Source of the DNA: Vibrio celticus
Lineage (GTDB): Bacteria; Pseudomonadota; Gammaproteobacteria; Enterobacterales; Vibrionaceae
DNA length: 64,000 nt
Assembly: GCF_024347335.1 (NCBI RefSeq)
Contig: NZ_AP025463.1
Location: forward strand, 1,054,001-1,118,000
Reading direction: 5' to 3'
Shown piece by piece: positions 9,147 through 17,387 of the stretch (the stretch's first letter is position 1; the number at the start of each line of letters is the position of its first letter). The position numbers and the translations under genes are program-made. The notes beneath the pieces are model-generated. The model was not told the origin of the DNA, searched no databases, and saw only the letters and a program-made list of their open reading frames with translations.

Positions 9147-9176
9147 AATGGCTGCCGATTTGGTGGCCATTTTTGT
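9147..9176 (+). terminator. rho-independent terminator after DUF1439 lipoprotein gene
   Basis: Arms AATGGCTGCC and GGTGGCCATT pair with two mismatches around a five-base loop and are followed by TTTTG. It ends the lipoprotein transcript. Confidence 0.65.
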
Positions 9177-9336
9177 TTGTGTTGAATCAGCAAGATTTCT
9201 GTTTTTAGGCTGTCTATCCAGATTGTTTTCTCTGGCTCATTTATTGAATTAGCCGCGTATCTCACCTTTACTTTACTCTTGTGAGCAAGTCATCGCTTCA
9301 GTCATCAAATCATAAGAAAGAAAAGGTGAGCGAACT

Positions 9337-10899
9337 ATGAAGAATCCAGTAATAGCGGATAACAAACCCGTTAAGGTCGAGCTAACAGAAGGGGAGGAGT
9401 ATTACTTCTGTACCTGTGGGAAATCGAAAAACCAACCGTTTTGTGATGGTTCTCATGCAGGAACGGGCTTCAAACCGAAGAGTTTCGTGGCCCAGGAAAC
9501 CGGCGACGCTTACCTGTGCCGCTGTAAGTATTCGAACAACCTCCCTTTCTGTGATGGCACCCATAAACAGTTTACGGCTGAGCAAGTGGGCCAAGAAGGC
9601 CCCGATGTTCACATCCAAGCGGCAACGCCCGATCTCTCACCTGCGGCTTCTGCAACCAAAGAAGAGCCCACGGTCGAATTCATTCATCAATTAGCACGAG
9701 ATGGCTTATCCAAAGTGGGTCACCATGGGCCAATGACTTCAATGGGTGTTCCAAGATATCTATTACCTCACTGGGATGATATTCAAGTGATGGTTGCACA
9801 AATGGCGACCAAACCGTTATTGGAAAATGTGCCCGTCGGTACTGAGCTTATTATTGGGCCAAAAGCGAAAAAGCCACTCAAGTTGAACATATCCTTATTT
9901 GTTTCTGATATGAGTTTTGGTTCGTTATCTGAAGAAGCGAAAATTTCTTTAGCGACAGGCGCGGAGCTGGCGGGAACGGGAATTTGCTCGGGTGAGGGCG
10001 GTATGTTGCCCGAAGAGCAAGCGGCGAACTCACGTTACTTTTATGAATTAGCCAGCGCACAATTTGGCTACGATGAATCTAAGCTCAAAAATGTCCAAGC
10101 CTTCCATTTTAAGGGTGGGCAGGGTGCTAAAACCGGAACAGGTGGTCACCTACCTGGGGCGAAGAACATTGGCAAGATAGCTGAGGTGCGTGGTATTGAA
10201 GCAGGTACAGCCGCGATTTCTCCACCCACCTTTGTTGATCTAAAAACCGTCGAGGATTTCAAAAAGTTCGCCGACCGAGTTCGAGAAGTGACAGGCGGAA
10301 TCCCAATTGGTTTCAAGTTGAGTGCCAATCATATTGAAGAGGATATTCAGTTTGCGCTTGATGCCAGTGCCGATTACATCATTTTGGATGGTCGAGGCGG
10401 TGGTACTGGGGCGGCGCCAGAAATGTTCCGTGACCATATTAGCGTGCCAACTATTCCAGCGCTTGCTCGTGCCAGAGCCTATCTAGACAAGCAAGGCGTA
10501 AGTGACAGAGTCACCTTAATCATTACTGGTGGGCTTCGTGTTCCAATGGACTTTGTAAAAGCGATGGCGCTTGGTGCAGATGGTGTCGCTATCTCGAACA
10601 GTGCCATGCAGTCGATAGGGTGTGTTGCCGCCCGAATGTGTAACACCAATAATTGCCCGGCGGGCATCGCGACTCAAAAAGCCGATTTACGCCAACGGTT
10701 AAATGTCGAGAAGGCATCGAATCAATTGAAGAACTTCTTCGAAGCCTCGACTGAGTTGATGCAAGTGATGGCGAGAGCGTGCGGTCATGACCATTTGAAT
10801 CAGTTTAACCCTCACGATTTGGCGACATGGAATCGCGAAATGGCCGAGCTATCCGGTGTCGCTTACTCTGGTGTCAGTCCATTAAATCAACTTAAGTAA
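9337..10899 (+). CDS. two CDGSH iron-sulfur domains fused to a GltB-type FMN domain
   Basis: The 520-residue protein has two N-terminal CDGSH modules: FCTCGKSKNQPFCDGSH at residues 28-44 and LCRCKYSNNLPFCDGTH at about 66-82. Each has the three Cys and one His that bind a [2Fe-2S] cluster in mitoNEET-like proteins. Residues from about 120 onward match the FMN-binding, glutamate-synthase-like barrel (SDMSFGSLSEEAK, GKGGQGAKTG-like KGGQGAKTGTGG, GGGTGAAP, GGLRVPMDFVKAMALGADGV). CNTNNCPAGIATQ near 438 supplies Cys residues like the GltS [3Fe-4S] site. It lacks the glutamine amidotransferase domain, so it probably acts as an FMN oxidoreductase with its own electron-relay domain. AAGGTGAG precedes the ATG. 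Confidence 0.82.
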   Translation: MKNPVIADNKPVKVELTEGEEYYFCTCGKSKNQPFCDGSHAGTGFKPKSFVAQETGDAYLCRCKYSNNLPFCDGTHKQFTAEQVGQEGPDVHIQAATPDLSPAASATKEEPTVEFIHQLARDGLSKVGHHGPMTSMGVPRYLLPHWDDIQVMVAQMATKPLLENVPVGTELIIGPKAKKPLKLNISLFVSDMSFGSLSEEAKISLATGAELAGTGICSGEGGMLPEEQAANSRYFYELASAQFGYDESKLKNVQAFHFKGGQGAKTGTGGHLPGAKNIGKIAEVRGIEAGTAAISPPTFVDLKTVEDFKKFADRVREVTGGIPIGFKLSANHIEEDIQFALDASADYIILDGRGGGTGAAPEMFRDHISVPTIPALARARAYLDKQGVSDRVTLIITGGLRVPMDFVKAMALGADGVAISNSAMQSIGCVAARMCNTNNCPAGIATQKADLRQRLNVEKASNQLKNFFEASTELMQVMARACGHDHLNQFNPHDLATWNREMAELSGVAYSGVSPLNQLK

Positions 10900-10913
10900 A
10901 TAATACTTCGATA

Positions 10914-10950
10914 AAGCACACTCACTGTATTTTGGGTGTGCTGACTTTTT
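10914..10950 (+). terminator. rho-independent terminator after CDGSH/GltB-like gene
   Basis: AGCACAC and GTGTGCT form a hairpin arm pair followed by GACTTTTT. It closes the preceding gene. Confidence 0.75.
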
Positions 10951-11039
10951 CCTGTGTAATGCCAACCTATGTTTAACCTTTCGTAATTAACTGCTTTATA
11001 AGTGTTTTTAAGTTATTTCCTATTTTTTGAAAATATCGC

Positions 11040-11070
11040 TTTACCTAAAGTTAACTTGAGGTTTTATCAT
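11040..11070 (+). promoter_or_regulatory. SoxR-type promoter with SoxR box
   Basis: The 18-bp sequence CCTAAAGTTAACTTGAGG (11044-11061) differs by one base from the known SoxR operator core CCTCAAGTTAACTTGAGG. It lies between a -35-like TTTACC (11040-11045) and a -10-like TATCAT (11065-11070) with a 19-bp spacer. That over-long spacing is the hallmark of MerR/SoxR-activated promoters. The promoter points to the FMN reductase gene at 11225. Confidence 0.85.
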
Positions 11071-11224
11071 CATCCCCAATCTAAAAACACAATCTATCAC
11101 CTTGTCACCTAGTGCAGATTTTGATGTTATCAAACAGACGTTACGAATCTTCAGTTATGAACTTTGAGCTCCGTAATTGAAGTCATGAGTGCATAAAGGT
11201 GAGAAAACTGAACAAGGATCAACA

Positions 11225-11746
11225 ATGAAAGTATTAGCGATTGGCGCGACCAACAGTAAAGCATCGATTAACCAACAATTGGCAGCGTACACCGCAAGCT
11301 TAGTTGAGGGCGCACAAGTAGAGGTGCTCGATCTTAATGATTTCGAGATGCCCATTTACAGTGAAGACAGAGAAAAAGAGTCTGGCGTTCATCAACACGC
11401 GCAGCGCTTTTTTAGCAAGATTGGCGAAGCAGATGCTGTGGTCATCTCTTTTGCAGAGTACAACGGTTCATACACCGCAGCCTTTGAGAATGTGTTTGAT
11501 TGGACATCACGAATCGACATGAAAGTGTACCAAGGCAAACCTGTTGTGATGCTCTCCACATCACCAGGCCCCGGTGGCGCAAGCTCTGTGTTGTCGTCTG
11601 CGGTACATTCTGCACCTTACTTTGATGCTGATGTGAAGGGGTCGATGTCGGTGCCAAGTTTCTACGACAACTTTAATGTAGAAACGGGTGAGATCATCAA
11701 TGCCGAGATGGCCGAGAACTTGAAATCGATCATGAATCAGATTTAG
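11225..11746 (+). CDS. NADPH-dependent FMN reductase (flavodoxin-like fold)
   Basis: The 173-residue protein opens MKVLAIGATNSKASINQQLA, the phosphate-binding loop of NADPH:FMN reductases with a flavodoxin-like fold. FAEYNGSYTAAFENVFDW near 78-95 is the second flavin-contact segment. AAGGA lies just before the ATG at 11225; the longer frame from 11189 is less likely. The SoxR-type promoter about 155 bases upstream, and soxR as the next gene, suggest induction by redox-cycling compounds. Family members reduce flavins, quinones or azo compounds. Which is used here is not known. Confidence 0.85.
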   Translation: MKVLAIGATNSKASINQQLAAYTASLVEGAQVEVLDLNDFEMPIYSEDREKESGVHQHAQRFFSKIGEADAVVISFAEYNGSYTAAFENVFDWTSRIDMKVYQGKPVVMLSTSPGPGGASSVLSSAVHSAPYFDADVKGSMSVPSFYDNFNVETGEIINAEMAENLKSIMNQI

Positions 11747-11910
11747 AAATCGAATGACCTTCAATTAGACAAAGCAGCCATGTTCATGACTGCGTTTCGT
11801 TGAGCCCGCAGTCAAAGTTTAAGGACATTAATTAGTTAAAATGAGAATTGGTCGTTATTATAAAGTTAAAGTAAGCTTTAAATATTTATGATCTCAAGGA
11901 TAGTGTCGTA

Positions 11911-12360
11911 ATGAGAAACATCGTATACCTCACCATTGGTCAGCTGTCAGAGCGAAGCGGTGTCGCTCCTTCAGCGCTGCGCTTTTACGAAACCAAGGGG
12001 TTGATTGCTTCGATTCGTACTAACGGAAATCAGCGCCGTTATCAGTCGGCGATGTTGAGACGAATTGCGTTGATACAAGTCGCACAGTCGATAGGCTTCA
12101 CGTTGGAAGAGATCACCGAAGAATTATCGACACTGCCGATGAACCATACCGCGACTAAGCGAGATTGGGAGCGCGTTGCTAAGAAGTGGCAGGGGCAACT
12201 CGACAGTAAAATGGCGCAAATTAAATCGCTACAAGAGAACTTAACAGGCTGTATCGGTTGCGGATGCTTGAGTATGCAAAAGTGCAACTTGCTAAATCCT
12301 GATGATATCTTGCATGACCAAGGGCAGGGCGCACAACGGATCGTTGACCAGACTAACTGA
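11911..12360 (+). CDS. soxR: redox-sensing transcriptional activator SoxR
   Basis: The 149-residue MerR-family regulator has the N-terminal winged helix (LTIGQLSERSGVAPSALRFY) and a dimerisation helix. Its four cysteines at 114, 117, 119 and 125 are in the exact SoxR CX2CXCX5C arrangement (CIGCGCLSMQKC) that holds the [2Fe-2S] sensor. Oxidation of the cluster by redox-active compounds or superoxide switches the protein to activate 19-bp-spacer promoters. No soxS is visible nearby. The SoxR box upstream of the neighbouring flavin reductase suggests direct control of an enzyme gene, as described for SoxR in non-enteric bacteria. Confidence 0.95.
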   Translation: MRNIVYLTIGQLSERSGVAPSALRFYETKGLIASIRTNGNQRRYQSAMLRRIALIQVAQSIGFTLEEITEELSTLPMNHTATKRDWERVAKKWQGQLDSKMAQIKSLQENLTGCIGCGCLSMQKCNLLNPDDILHDQGQGAQRIVDQTN

Positions 12361-12505
12361 GTGTCCCAAAGGCATGGAGCAGCGAACTAAGTTTCAGGTT
12401 TTTGCTCAATGGGTTAAGCAACAGTTGTGACGAATAGCGTACCTAGACAAACACGAATTATAGGTCTAGTTTAGATGGTTCTTTCAATAAAAGAAGAGGT
12501 TAGTT

Positions 12506-12886
12506 ATGTTCAGCCATGTTTTTCTCGGTACCGAAGATATTGAACGCGCGAAGGCTTTTTATGACCCAATCATGAAAGTGCTTGGTTATAGCGAAGGTTC
12601 TGTTGACCCTAAAGGGCGCTGTGTTTACGTTAGCCAAACGGGTGTGTTGGGCTTAACTCAGCCGATTGATGGTCAGCCTGCGACTCACGGCAACGGCATG
12701 ACGGTGGGTTTTCTTGCGTCTTCTCCTGAAGTTGTAGATGACTGGCATCGAGTTGGCGTCGAAAATGGCGGTACCAGCATTGAAAACGGGCCCGGAGCGA
12801 GAGGTTCTGACGAGCGTCGCTTGTACATGGCTTATTTGCGAGATCCTGATGGAAACAAGATCTGTGCGACTCACTTTATGCCATAG
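12506..12886 (+). CDS. VOC-superfamily (glyoxalase/bleomycin-resistance-like) protein
   Basis: The 126-residue protein starts MFSHVFLGTEDIERAKAFYD, the first beta-alpha-beta unit of a VOC domain, and ends YLRDPDGNKICATHF, the last strand of the second unit. The usual metal-binding glutamate in the DPxGN-x-xE position is replaced (NKICATH), so metal-dependent chemistry is uncertain. It is probably cytosolic. GAGG lies before the ATG. It sits alone between soxR and the globin-like gene; a link with oxidative stress is only positional. Confidence 0.8.
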   Translation: MFSHVFLGTEDIERAKAFYDPIMKVLGYSEGSVDPKGRCVYVSQTGVLGLTQPIDGQPATHGNGMTVGFLASSPEVVDDWHRVGVENGGTSIENGPGARGSDERRLYMAYLRDPDGNKICATHFMP

Positions 12887-13022
12887 TTCGCTTTATGTCA
12901 TTGTTCATTTTATGCCACAGTGGCGTATACTTAGATCATATTGATGGTTCGGAGTTGGCTAAGTAGCGGCTCTGGACTTGTTAGCTTCCCGATGACTCAA
13001 AATTTTGCAAAGGACTGGCTAG

Positions 13023-13424
13023 ATGAAACCGAACGAACTGTTTTATGAAAGTTTTGAGCGCTGCCGGATTGACCAAGAATTTCTCGAAACGTTTTTGGCG
13101 GATTTTTGCGAGCATAATCCAAGATTTTCAGAACGTTTTGAAAAGATAGGATTAGAGCAGCAAACCAAGATGCTTAAAGCCTCGATCATTCTTATCTATA
13201 ACTCTGCTGGTCTACCAAGCGTGCGTAACTCAGTAAGGAAATTGGGTAAAAGGCATAAAGACCTAGGGCTGGATATTTCCGAGATTGAACTCAACGAGTG
13301 GTTCAATTCGTTACTCAATACAGTTAAAAAATACGACCCTCACTACGATGAAAGCGTTGAACAAGCTTGGACAGAAACTCTCGAGGCCGGCTTAACTATC
13401 ATGAAGAAAGAGTGCGTAGTCTGA
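13023..13424 (+). CDS. globin-like protein
   Basis: The 133-residue all-helical protein has the size of a single-domain globin. H78 in KLGKRHKDLGLD is in the position and context of the proximal (F8) histidine, and the following helices (EWFNSLLNTVKKYDPHYDESVEQAWTETLE) match globin G/H helices, including the late W. No second redox domain is attached. A role in oxygen, nitric oxide or redox sensing is possible. Family assignment rests on this pattern only. Confidence 0.65.
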   Translation: MKPNELFYESFERCRIDQEFLETFLADFCEHNPRFSERFEKIGLEQQTKMLKASIILIYNSAGLPSVRNSVRKLGKRHKDLGLDISEIELNEWFNSLLNTVKKYDPHYDESVEQAWTETLEAGLTIMKKECVV

Positions 13425-13437
13425 ATCAAAATGTCTA

Positions 13438-13472
13438 CAAAGTAAGCCACGAATCATATGTGGCTTACTTTA
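13438..13472 (+). terminator. rho-independent terminator after globin-like gene
   Basis: AAAGTAAGCCAC and GTGGCTTACTTT form a perfect 12-bp stem with a short loop. A/T ends on both sides could terminate either strand. Confidence 0.75.
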
Positions 13473-13490
13473 GTGTTATCCGTGACTAGA

Positions 13491-13654
13491 TTAGAAGGTA
13501 AAGCCTGTTTGAATACCCAAAGCTGACTCCTTGGTATACCAACCACTTGAACCACCGAATTCATACCAATCAAATCCAGCTCGAGTTACAAACTTGGAGT
13601 TGCAGAATACTGGCTTTAGTGACTTGTATTTTGGTCGTTTAAAAGCGTATTTTG
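13491..13654 (-). pseudogene. C-terminal remnant of an outer-membrane beta-barrel protein
   Basis: Reading leftwards to a TAA at 13491-13493, the frame encodes FVTRAGFDWYEFGGSSGWYT followed by KESALGIQTGFTF. This is the last beta-hairpin of an outer-membrane barrel, ending in the terminal Phe needed for membrane assembly. No start or upstream barrel strands are found; only a short open stretch precedes it. I read it as the 3' end of a deleted or truncated porin/OmpA-like gene. The fragment lies downstream of the LacI gene, in the gap after the globin-like gene. The right-hand boundary is approximate. Confidence 0.5.
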
Positions 13655-13682
13655 AACATGCAAACAAAGGCTGCAGAAAACG

Positions 13683-14747
13683 CTATTTTGCTTTCAACGT
13701 CGTGTTTCGTTCAATGAACTTCACTGGCACCATCAGCTTAACCAAGCTTGTGTCTTGCTCTTGAATCTGGCTAACGACAATTTTCACTGATTCACGTGCA
13801 AGGCGTCTGAAATCTTGCTTGAAGGTAGTGAGTTGGTAGTTCAACCATTGAGTCTGTGGGATATCATCAAAACCAATCACTTGAAGATCTTCTGGAATAC
13901 GCAGGTTAAATTCTAAGCGCGCCACATCCATTACTGCCATCGCGAGGTTATCTGTCGCACAGAAAATCGCTTGAGGATGTGTGGGTTCTGAAAACAGAGT
14001 CCGAATGGTCTCTAGAGCATCAAGGTAGTCATAGTCAGCTTCAATAACACGAGCTTGCTTGCCTGTTAGATCTTCGAATTCTGAGCAAAAGCCCGATTCA
14101 CGCTCGCCGTTGGTGTAGGTTGGCACGTTACCTGTCAGGTAAACCGCTGACTTTGTTCCTACGCTATGTAAATGCTGAGCGGCGACTTGGCCAGCGGCGT
14201 AGTTGTCACTTATTACATGGCTACTCTTAGTCCCCTCAACTACACGAGCATACTGAACAATGGGGATGTTGAACTCTTCACACTCTTCATAAAGCGACTT
14301 ATTAAAGGTCGCCGAAGCAGCAATTACGCCATCAACTCGGTATTGGAAGATATTAGGAATCGAGTGGTTGTCGTTTCCATCAACTTGCCAAGGAATCAAT
14401 ACCGCAGAGTAACCCTGTTTTTGTAGCTCAGTAGAGATAAGCTGCAGAGTTTTCATGTGGATAGGGTAGTCGGCATCTGGGAAAACTAAGCCAATCAATT
14501 TGGATTCATTTGTCGTCAGACTGCGGGCAAAGGCATTGGGACGATAATTCAACGATTTTGCTGCATCGAACACTTTTTGCTTGGTCTTTTCAGACACTGA
14601 ACTGCCCGGGACAAATACACGAGATACAGTTGATTGAGAAACGCCAGCAAGTTTAGCGACATCTTTAGATGTGACGGTTGGCTTTGACACCGTGGAGTGT
14701 TTTGGAGAGTTCATAGACCATACTTTTGAACCAAATTGATTGTGCAT
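13683..14747 (-). CDS. LacI-family transcriptional regulator
   Basis: The 354-residue protein has the LacI N-terminal helix-turn-helix (VTSKDVAKLAGVSQSTVSRV at about 26-45), the hinge helix region (YRPNAFARSL) and a periplasmic-binding-protein-like effector domain (KLIGLVFPDADYP, VIGFDDIPQTQW). It is expected to bind a small sugar or acid ligand and release operator DNA. An ATG at 14714 is an alternative start. The island downstream on both strands (14.9-22 kb) carries matching operator-like words at 14763, 18835 and 19046, so it probably controls itself, the MFS/SnoaL arm and the SSS/serine deaminase arm. Confidence 0.9.
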   Translation of the reverse strand: MHNQFGSKVWSMNSPKHSTVSKPTVTSKDVAKLAGVSQSTVSRVFVPGSSVSEKTKQKVFDAAKSLNYRPNAFARSLTTNESKLIGLVFPDADYPIHMKTLQLISTELQKQGYSAVLIPWQVDGNDNHSIPNIFQYRVDGVIAASATFNKSLYEECEEFNIPIVQYARVVEGTKSSHVISDNYAAGQVAAQHLHSVGTKSAVYLTGNVPTYTNGERESGFCSEFEDLTGKQARVIEADYDYLDALETIRTLFSEPTHPQAIFCATDNLAMAVMDVARLEFNLRIPEDLQVIGFDDIPQTQWLNYQLTTFKQDFRRLARESVKIVVSQIQEQDTSLVKLMVPVKFIERNTTLKAK

Positions 14748-14762
14748 AGAGTAACATAATTA

Positions 14763-14776
14763 GGTACGTACTCAAA
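14763..14776. promoter_or_regulatory. putative LacI-type operator upstream of its own gene
   Basis: GGTACGTACTCAAA lies 16 bases upstream of the LacI start codon. Its core TACGTACTCAA recurs exactly at 19046, and GAGTRCGTACC recurs at 18840. This suggests autoregulation. Confidence 0.5.
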
Positions 14777-14847
14777 AATACAATATGCCATGACTGGATG
14801 AAAAATAAGGGTTGATAGAGAGTGTTGAATATTATTCTGGGTATGAC

Positions 14848-14879
14848 CCAAAAAAGCTCTGCGTTAAGAGCAGAGCTTT
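14848..14879 (-). terminator. rho-independent terminator of the porin gene
   Basis: AAAGCTCTGC and GCAGAGCTTT pair perfectly, with an A-run on the left that becomes a U-tail on the minus strand. It ends the porin transcript. Confidence 0.8.
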
Positions 14880-14912
14880 GTTTAGAGAATTTATTAATCG
14901 ACTAACTGGGTG

Positions 14913-15998
14913 TTAGAAGTAGTAACGAATACCTGCAGCGAATTGGTCGTCTCTGTTTTCGAATTTACCGCCAACGAACTGATCTTTACCTAGGTCGAAT
15001 TGGTACTCAGTCCAAACTAGGAATTTGTTCTTCTGGAAGTGGTATTCAACACCAGGGATAAGCAAGTTACGCTCATAGCCATCTGTCTCGTCATCACGAT
15101 CTTCCATGTAGTTGTAGTTCAACGTAGGGCGTAGGCCATTGTCGAAGTGGTAGTAAGTGTAGATTTCACCACCTAGGGTATCGAACATTACATCCGTACC
15201 GCCTTGGCTTACTGCTTCCCAGTTTTCGCCAACATGGAAAGTGGCACCTGCGTAGAAGCCACCGTTGCTGTAGTTCGCACCCAATAGCATGATGCGCATG
15301 TTGTCGCCATTTTCTACGCCAACCACACCTGAGTCTAGGTCTGCAATTTCATTTTGGTGGTAAGCTGCACCAAGTGTTACACCATCAACCGGTTTGTAAG
15401 TGATTGACGCGCCCATACCGTTTTTCAATGAAGCTGTCGCATTACTCGCTAGTGCCACTTCTTCACGTGTCGTTTGGTAAGTGAAGCCGTAGCTTACTTG
15501 GTCGTTGATCGAGTTACGGTAAGTAATGGAGTTTTCTGCTCGACCTGTACCAGATGCAATACCCCAGTCAGAAAGGTTGTAAACACCTGAGCCGCGAGTA
15601 CCGAAGACACGACCTAAGTCGGTGTACCATGCTACGTCATAAAAAGTAGACCATTGCTTAGTACCTGCTGCGATCTTGCCGTATTTGTCGTGCTCTACGC
15701 CTGCGTATAGAAGTCGGTCGTAAATATTGTCGCCGTTAGCACCTGAGTTGTAACCCCATTCAGCATGGCCAAAGCCAGTCCAGCCGTTATCGAGTCCCAT
15801 TTGACCTTTAAGGCCGAAACGAGAGCTACCGCTGTTCCACTCACCGTTGTGGTCGCCGCCCTTATCTTGGTAACGAACGTCGAAACGACCGTCTAAAGTA
15901 AGGCTATCGCCCGCGTCATTGGTAAAAGTGTGTGCAGCAAAAGCAGAGCCTGAGGTAAGTGCTGTCAGGATCACTGCTGAAAGAATCGACTTTTTCAT
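14913..15998 (-). CDS. Gram-negative general porin (OmpC/PhoE-like fold)
   Basis: The 361-residue precursor begins with a 21-residue signal peptide ending AFA and continues as amphipathic beta strands (GDSLTLDGRFDVRYQDKGG, GWTGFGHAEWGYNSG). It ends with GIRYYF and the C-terminal Phe of outer-membrane barrels. GTRGSGVYNLSDWGIASG occupies the position of the constricting loop 3. It is followed by its own terminator at 14848. Its place beside the LacI regulator, SnoaL-like enzyme and MFS gene suggests uptake of the island's substrate across the outer membrane. A strong inverted repeat lies in the 248-bp gap to the SnoaL-like gene, so it has its own promoter. Confidence 0.88.
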   Translation of the reverse strand: MKKSILSAVILTALTSGSAFAAHTFTNDAGDSLTLDGRFDVRYQDKGGDHNGEWNSGSSRFGLKGQMGLDNGWTGFGHAEWGYNSGANGDNIYDRLLYAGVEHDKYGKIAAGTKQWSTFYDVAWYTDLGRVFGTRGSGVYNLSDWGIASGTGRAENSITYRNSINDQVSYGFTYQTTREEVALASNATASLKNGMGASITYKPVDGVTLGAAYHQNEIADLDSGVVGVENGDNMRIMLLGANYSNGGFYAGATFHVGENWEAVSQGGTDVMFDTLGGEIYTYYHFDNGLRPTLNYNYMEDRDDETDGYERNLLIPGVEYHFQKNKFLVWTEYQFDLGKDQFVGGKFENRDDQFAAGIRYYF

Positions 15999-16140
15999 TG
16001 TAATTCTCTTTATTCAGGCCATAGAAAGCCACCGTGCTTTCAAGCCCGTTATATTGGTAATGGTTTGGCAGGGTGTACCCCATCCATGAGGCACTAGTAG
16101 ATTCAGTTATTAGTGGAGCAATAATGAATTGGTTGGAGCA

Positions 16141-16172
16141 CTTACTGGGAGCGAGAAGGGTCCCCCAGTAAG
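16141..16172. repeat. strong inverted repeat between porin and SnoaL-like gene
   Basis: CTTACTGGG and CCCAGTAAG enclose a purine-rich loop. The stem lies after the SnoaL-like stop and about 140 bases before the porin start on the minus strand, without a clear U-tail. It may attenuate read-through or stabilise the upstream message 3' end. Confidence 0.5.
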
Positions 16173-16246
16173 CGTGGCAACCTAAATCAGATGTCTATTT
16201 AGGTTTCCACTATTTCGTTTCAATCTTTTGGATTAAAGCGCATTGA

Positions 16247-17263
16247 TTACAGCGTTGGGTTCATGATGCTTGAAGTGCGTTCGAACACATCTAGACCTTG
16301 CTGCTGTAGCCAGTAAGGAAGGTCGATAAGAACCCAGTTCTCAGACAGCTTGTCACCGTCACGGTAGTAAACGTCAACTACTTGCATGTTTGCACGTACT
16401 TCACCGCCAGTCATACCTAGGAAGCCACCTGTTGGTGTGTTTGATAGGTTTGGCCAACCGAAGAAACATGAGAAGTTACCCTCAGCGAAACGACAAACGT
16501 GGCCGTTGAACTTCTTGTCTTTCAGGTTGTTACGGAAAGGAAGTTGGTGCTGTTGTTGGTAGCGAGGAATTGTGTAAGACGCGCCGATGCCACATGGACC
16601 GTACCAAATCATGTCTTTTGACCAGCTCTTCGCTAGTACTTCTGGTGGGCAACCCATCGCACCGCTGTCGTTAAGAGCAGACAGGTCATCAACCATTTTG
16701 TTTACTAGAGCAAGTGTCGCAACACCTTCTTCTGGAGCCGCGTCTTCGAATAGCAGACCATCGTGGTTACGTGGACCAGGGTATACGAAGTGCTTACCAG
16801 TTGATGGTGGAAGTGGGTAGCAACCCGCTTGATCCATCATGCCTAGTAGGTCTAGGAACAGGCCTGTCTTAGTGATTTTGCCATCAACAACACAGTTAAA
16901 TTCTGCGTAGCGAACGTTCATGATCTTGCCAGTTGGGCGCATGCCTAGGTATTCGGCGTCGAATAGACCCATGAAGTGACCCATGCTCATTACCCAAATC
17001 TCATCTGGGTTAACTTCGTTGTTACCACCGATGAAGATGTCTTGACGACGCTGCATGCGAGTCATCGACTTCATCATTGGTGCCCAGAATACGTCAGCTG
17101 CTGCTTGTGCGCCTTCTTGCTCGCGGAATGGGTAAACACCGCGCCACAAGTAATCTTCAGAAGTGTGTGCTTTTAAAACTTCAGCAACGTTCTCGTGAGT
17201 TGCGTTTTCCATTGCATCGAAGTATTCACGAACAATGCGTTTCGCTTCTTGATATTTAGACAT
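16247..17263 (-). CDS. tandem SnoaL/NTF2-like protein (two domains)
   Basis: The 338-residue protein consists of two NTF2-like halves. Half one (about 1-150) runs from REYFDAMENATHENVAEVL to FLDLLGMMDQAGCYPLPP. Half two (about 175-338) has SWSKDMIWYGPCGIGA and ends ENWVLIDLPYWLQQQGLDVF. Both ends match the last strand and following helix of SnoaL-like polyketide-cyclase domains. Family members catalyse ring closures, isomerisations or hydrolysis, or simply bind small hydrophobic ligands. No signal peptide is seen, so it is cytosolic. The MFS gene upstream and porin downstream on the same strand suggest the enzyme acts on the imported substrate, which is unknown. Confidence 0.78.
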   Translation of the reverse strand: MSKYQEAKRIVREYFDAMENATHENVAEVLKAHTSEDYLWRGVYPFREQEGAQAAADVFWAPMMKSMTRMQRRQDIFIGGNNEVNPDEIWVMSMGHFMGLFDAEYLGMRPTGKIMNVRYAEFNCVVDGKITKTGLFLDLLGMMDQAGCYPLPPSTGKHFVYPGPRNHDGLLFEDAAPEEGVATLALVNKMVDDLSALNDSGAMGCPPEVLAKSWSKDMIWYGPCGIGASYTIPRYQQQHQLPFRNNLKDKKFNGHVCRFAEGNFSCFFGWPNLSNTPTGGFLGMTGGEVRANMQVVDVYYRDGDKLSENWVLIDLPYWLQQQGLDVFERTSSIMNPTL

Positions 17264-17323
17264 AATAATTTCTCTTTGTGTTGTCGAGTCAACATTCGGA
17301 ACAGGACTCGATTTGATTTTGTT

Positions 17324-17345
17324 ACCGGCTGACTTATCAGCCGGT
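17324..17345 (-). repeat. intercistronic hairpin between MFS and SnoaL-like genes
   Basis: ACCGGCTGA and TCAGCCGGT form a perfect 9-bp stem with a four-base loop. The minus-strand 3' side lacks a U-run, so a processing or partial attenuation site is more likely than a full terminator. Confidence 0.55.
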
Positions 17346-17387
17346 TTTAAATTTTTCGTATTTGAACTTCAGCGTATGAGTATCGAA

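Noticed and set aside
13531..13764. 77-residue plus-strand frame between the globin and LacI genes
   Set aside because: It overlaps the outer-membrane remnant on the opposite strand and the LacI 3' end; the composition is not protein-like.
16069..16082. GGGTGTACCCCAT upstream of the porin as a LacI operator
   Set aside because: It lacks the central CG and is one base shorter than the other sites; kept only as a loose match.
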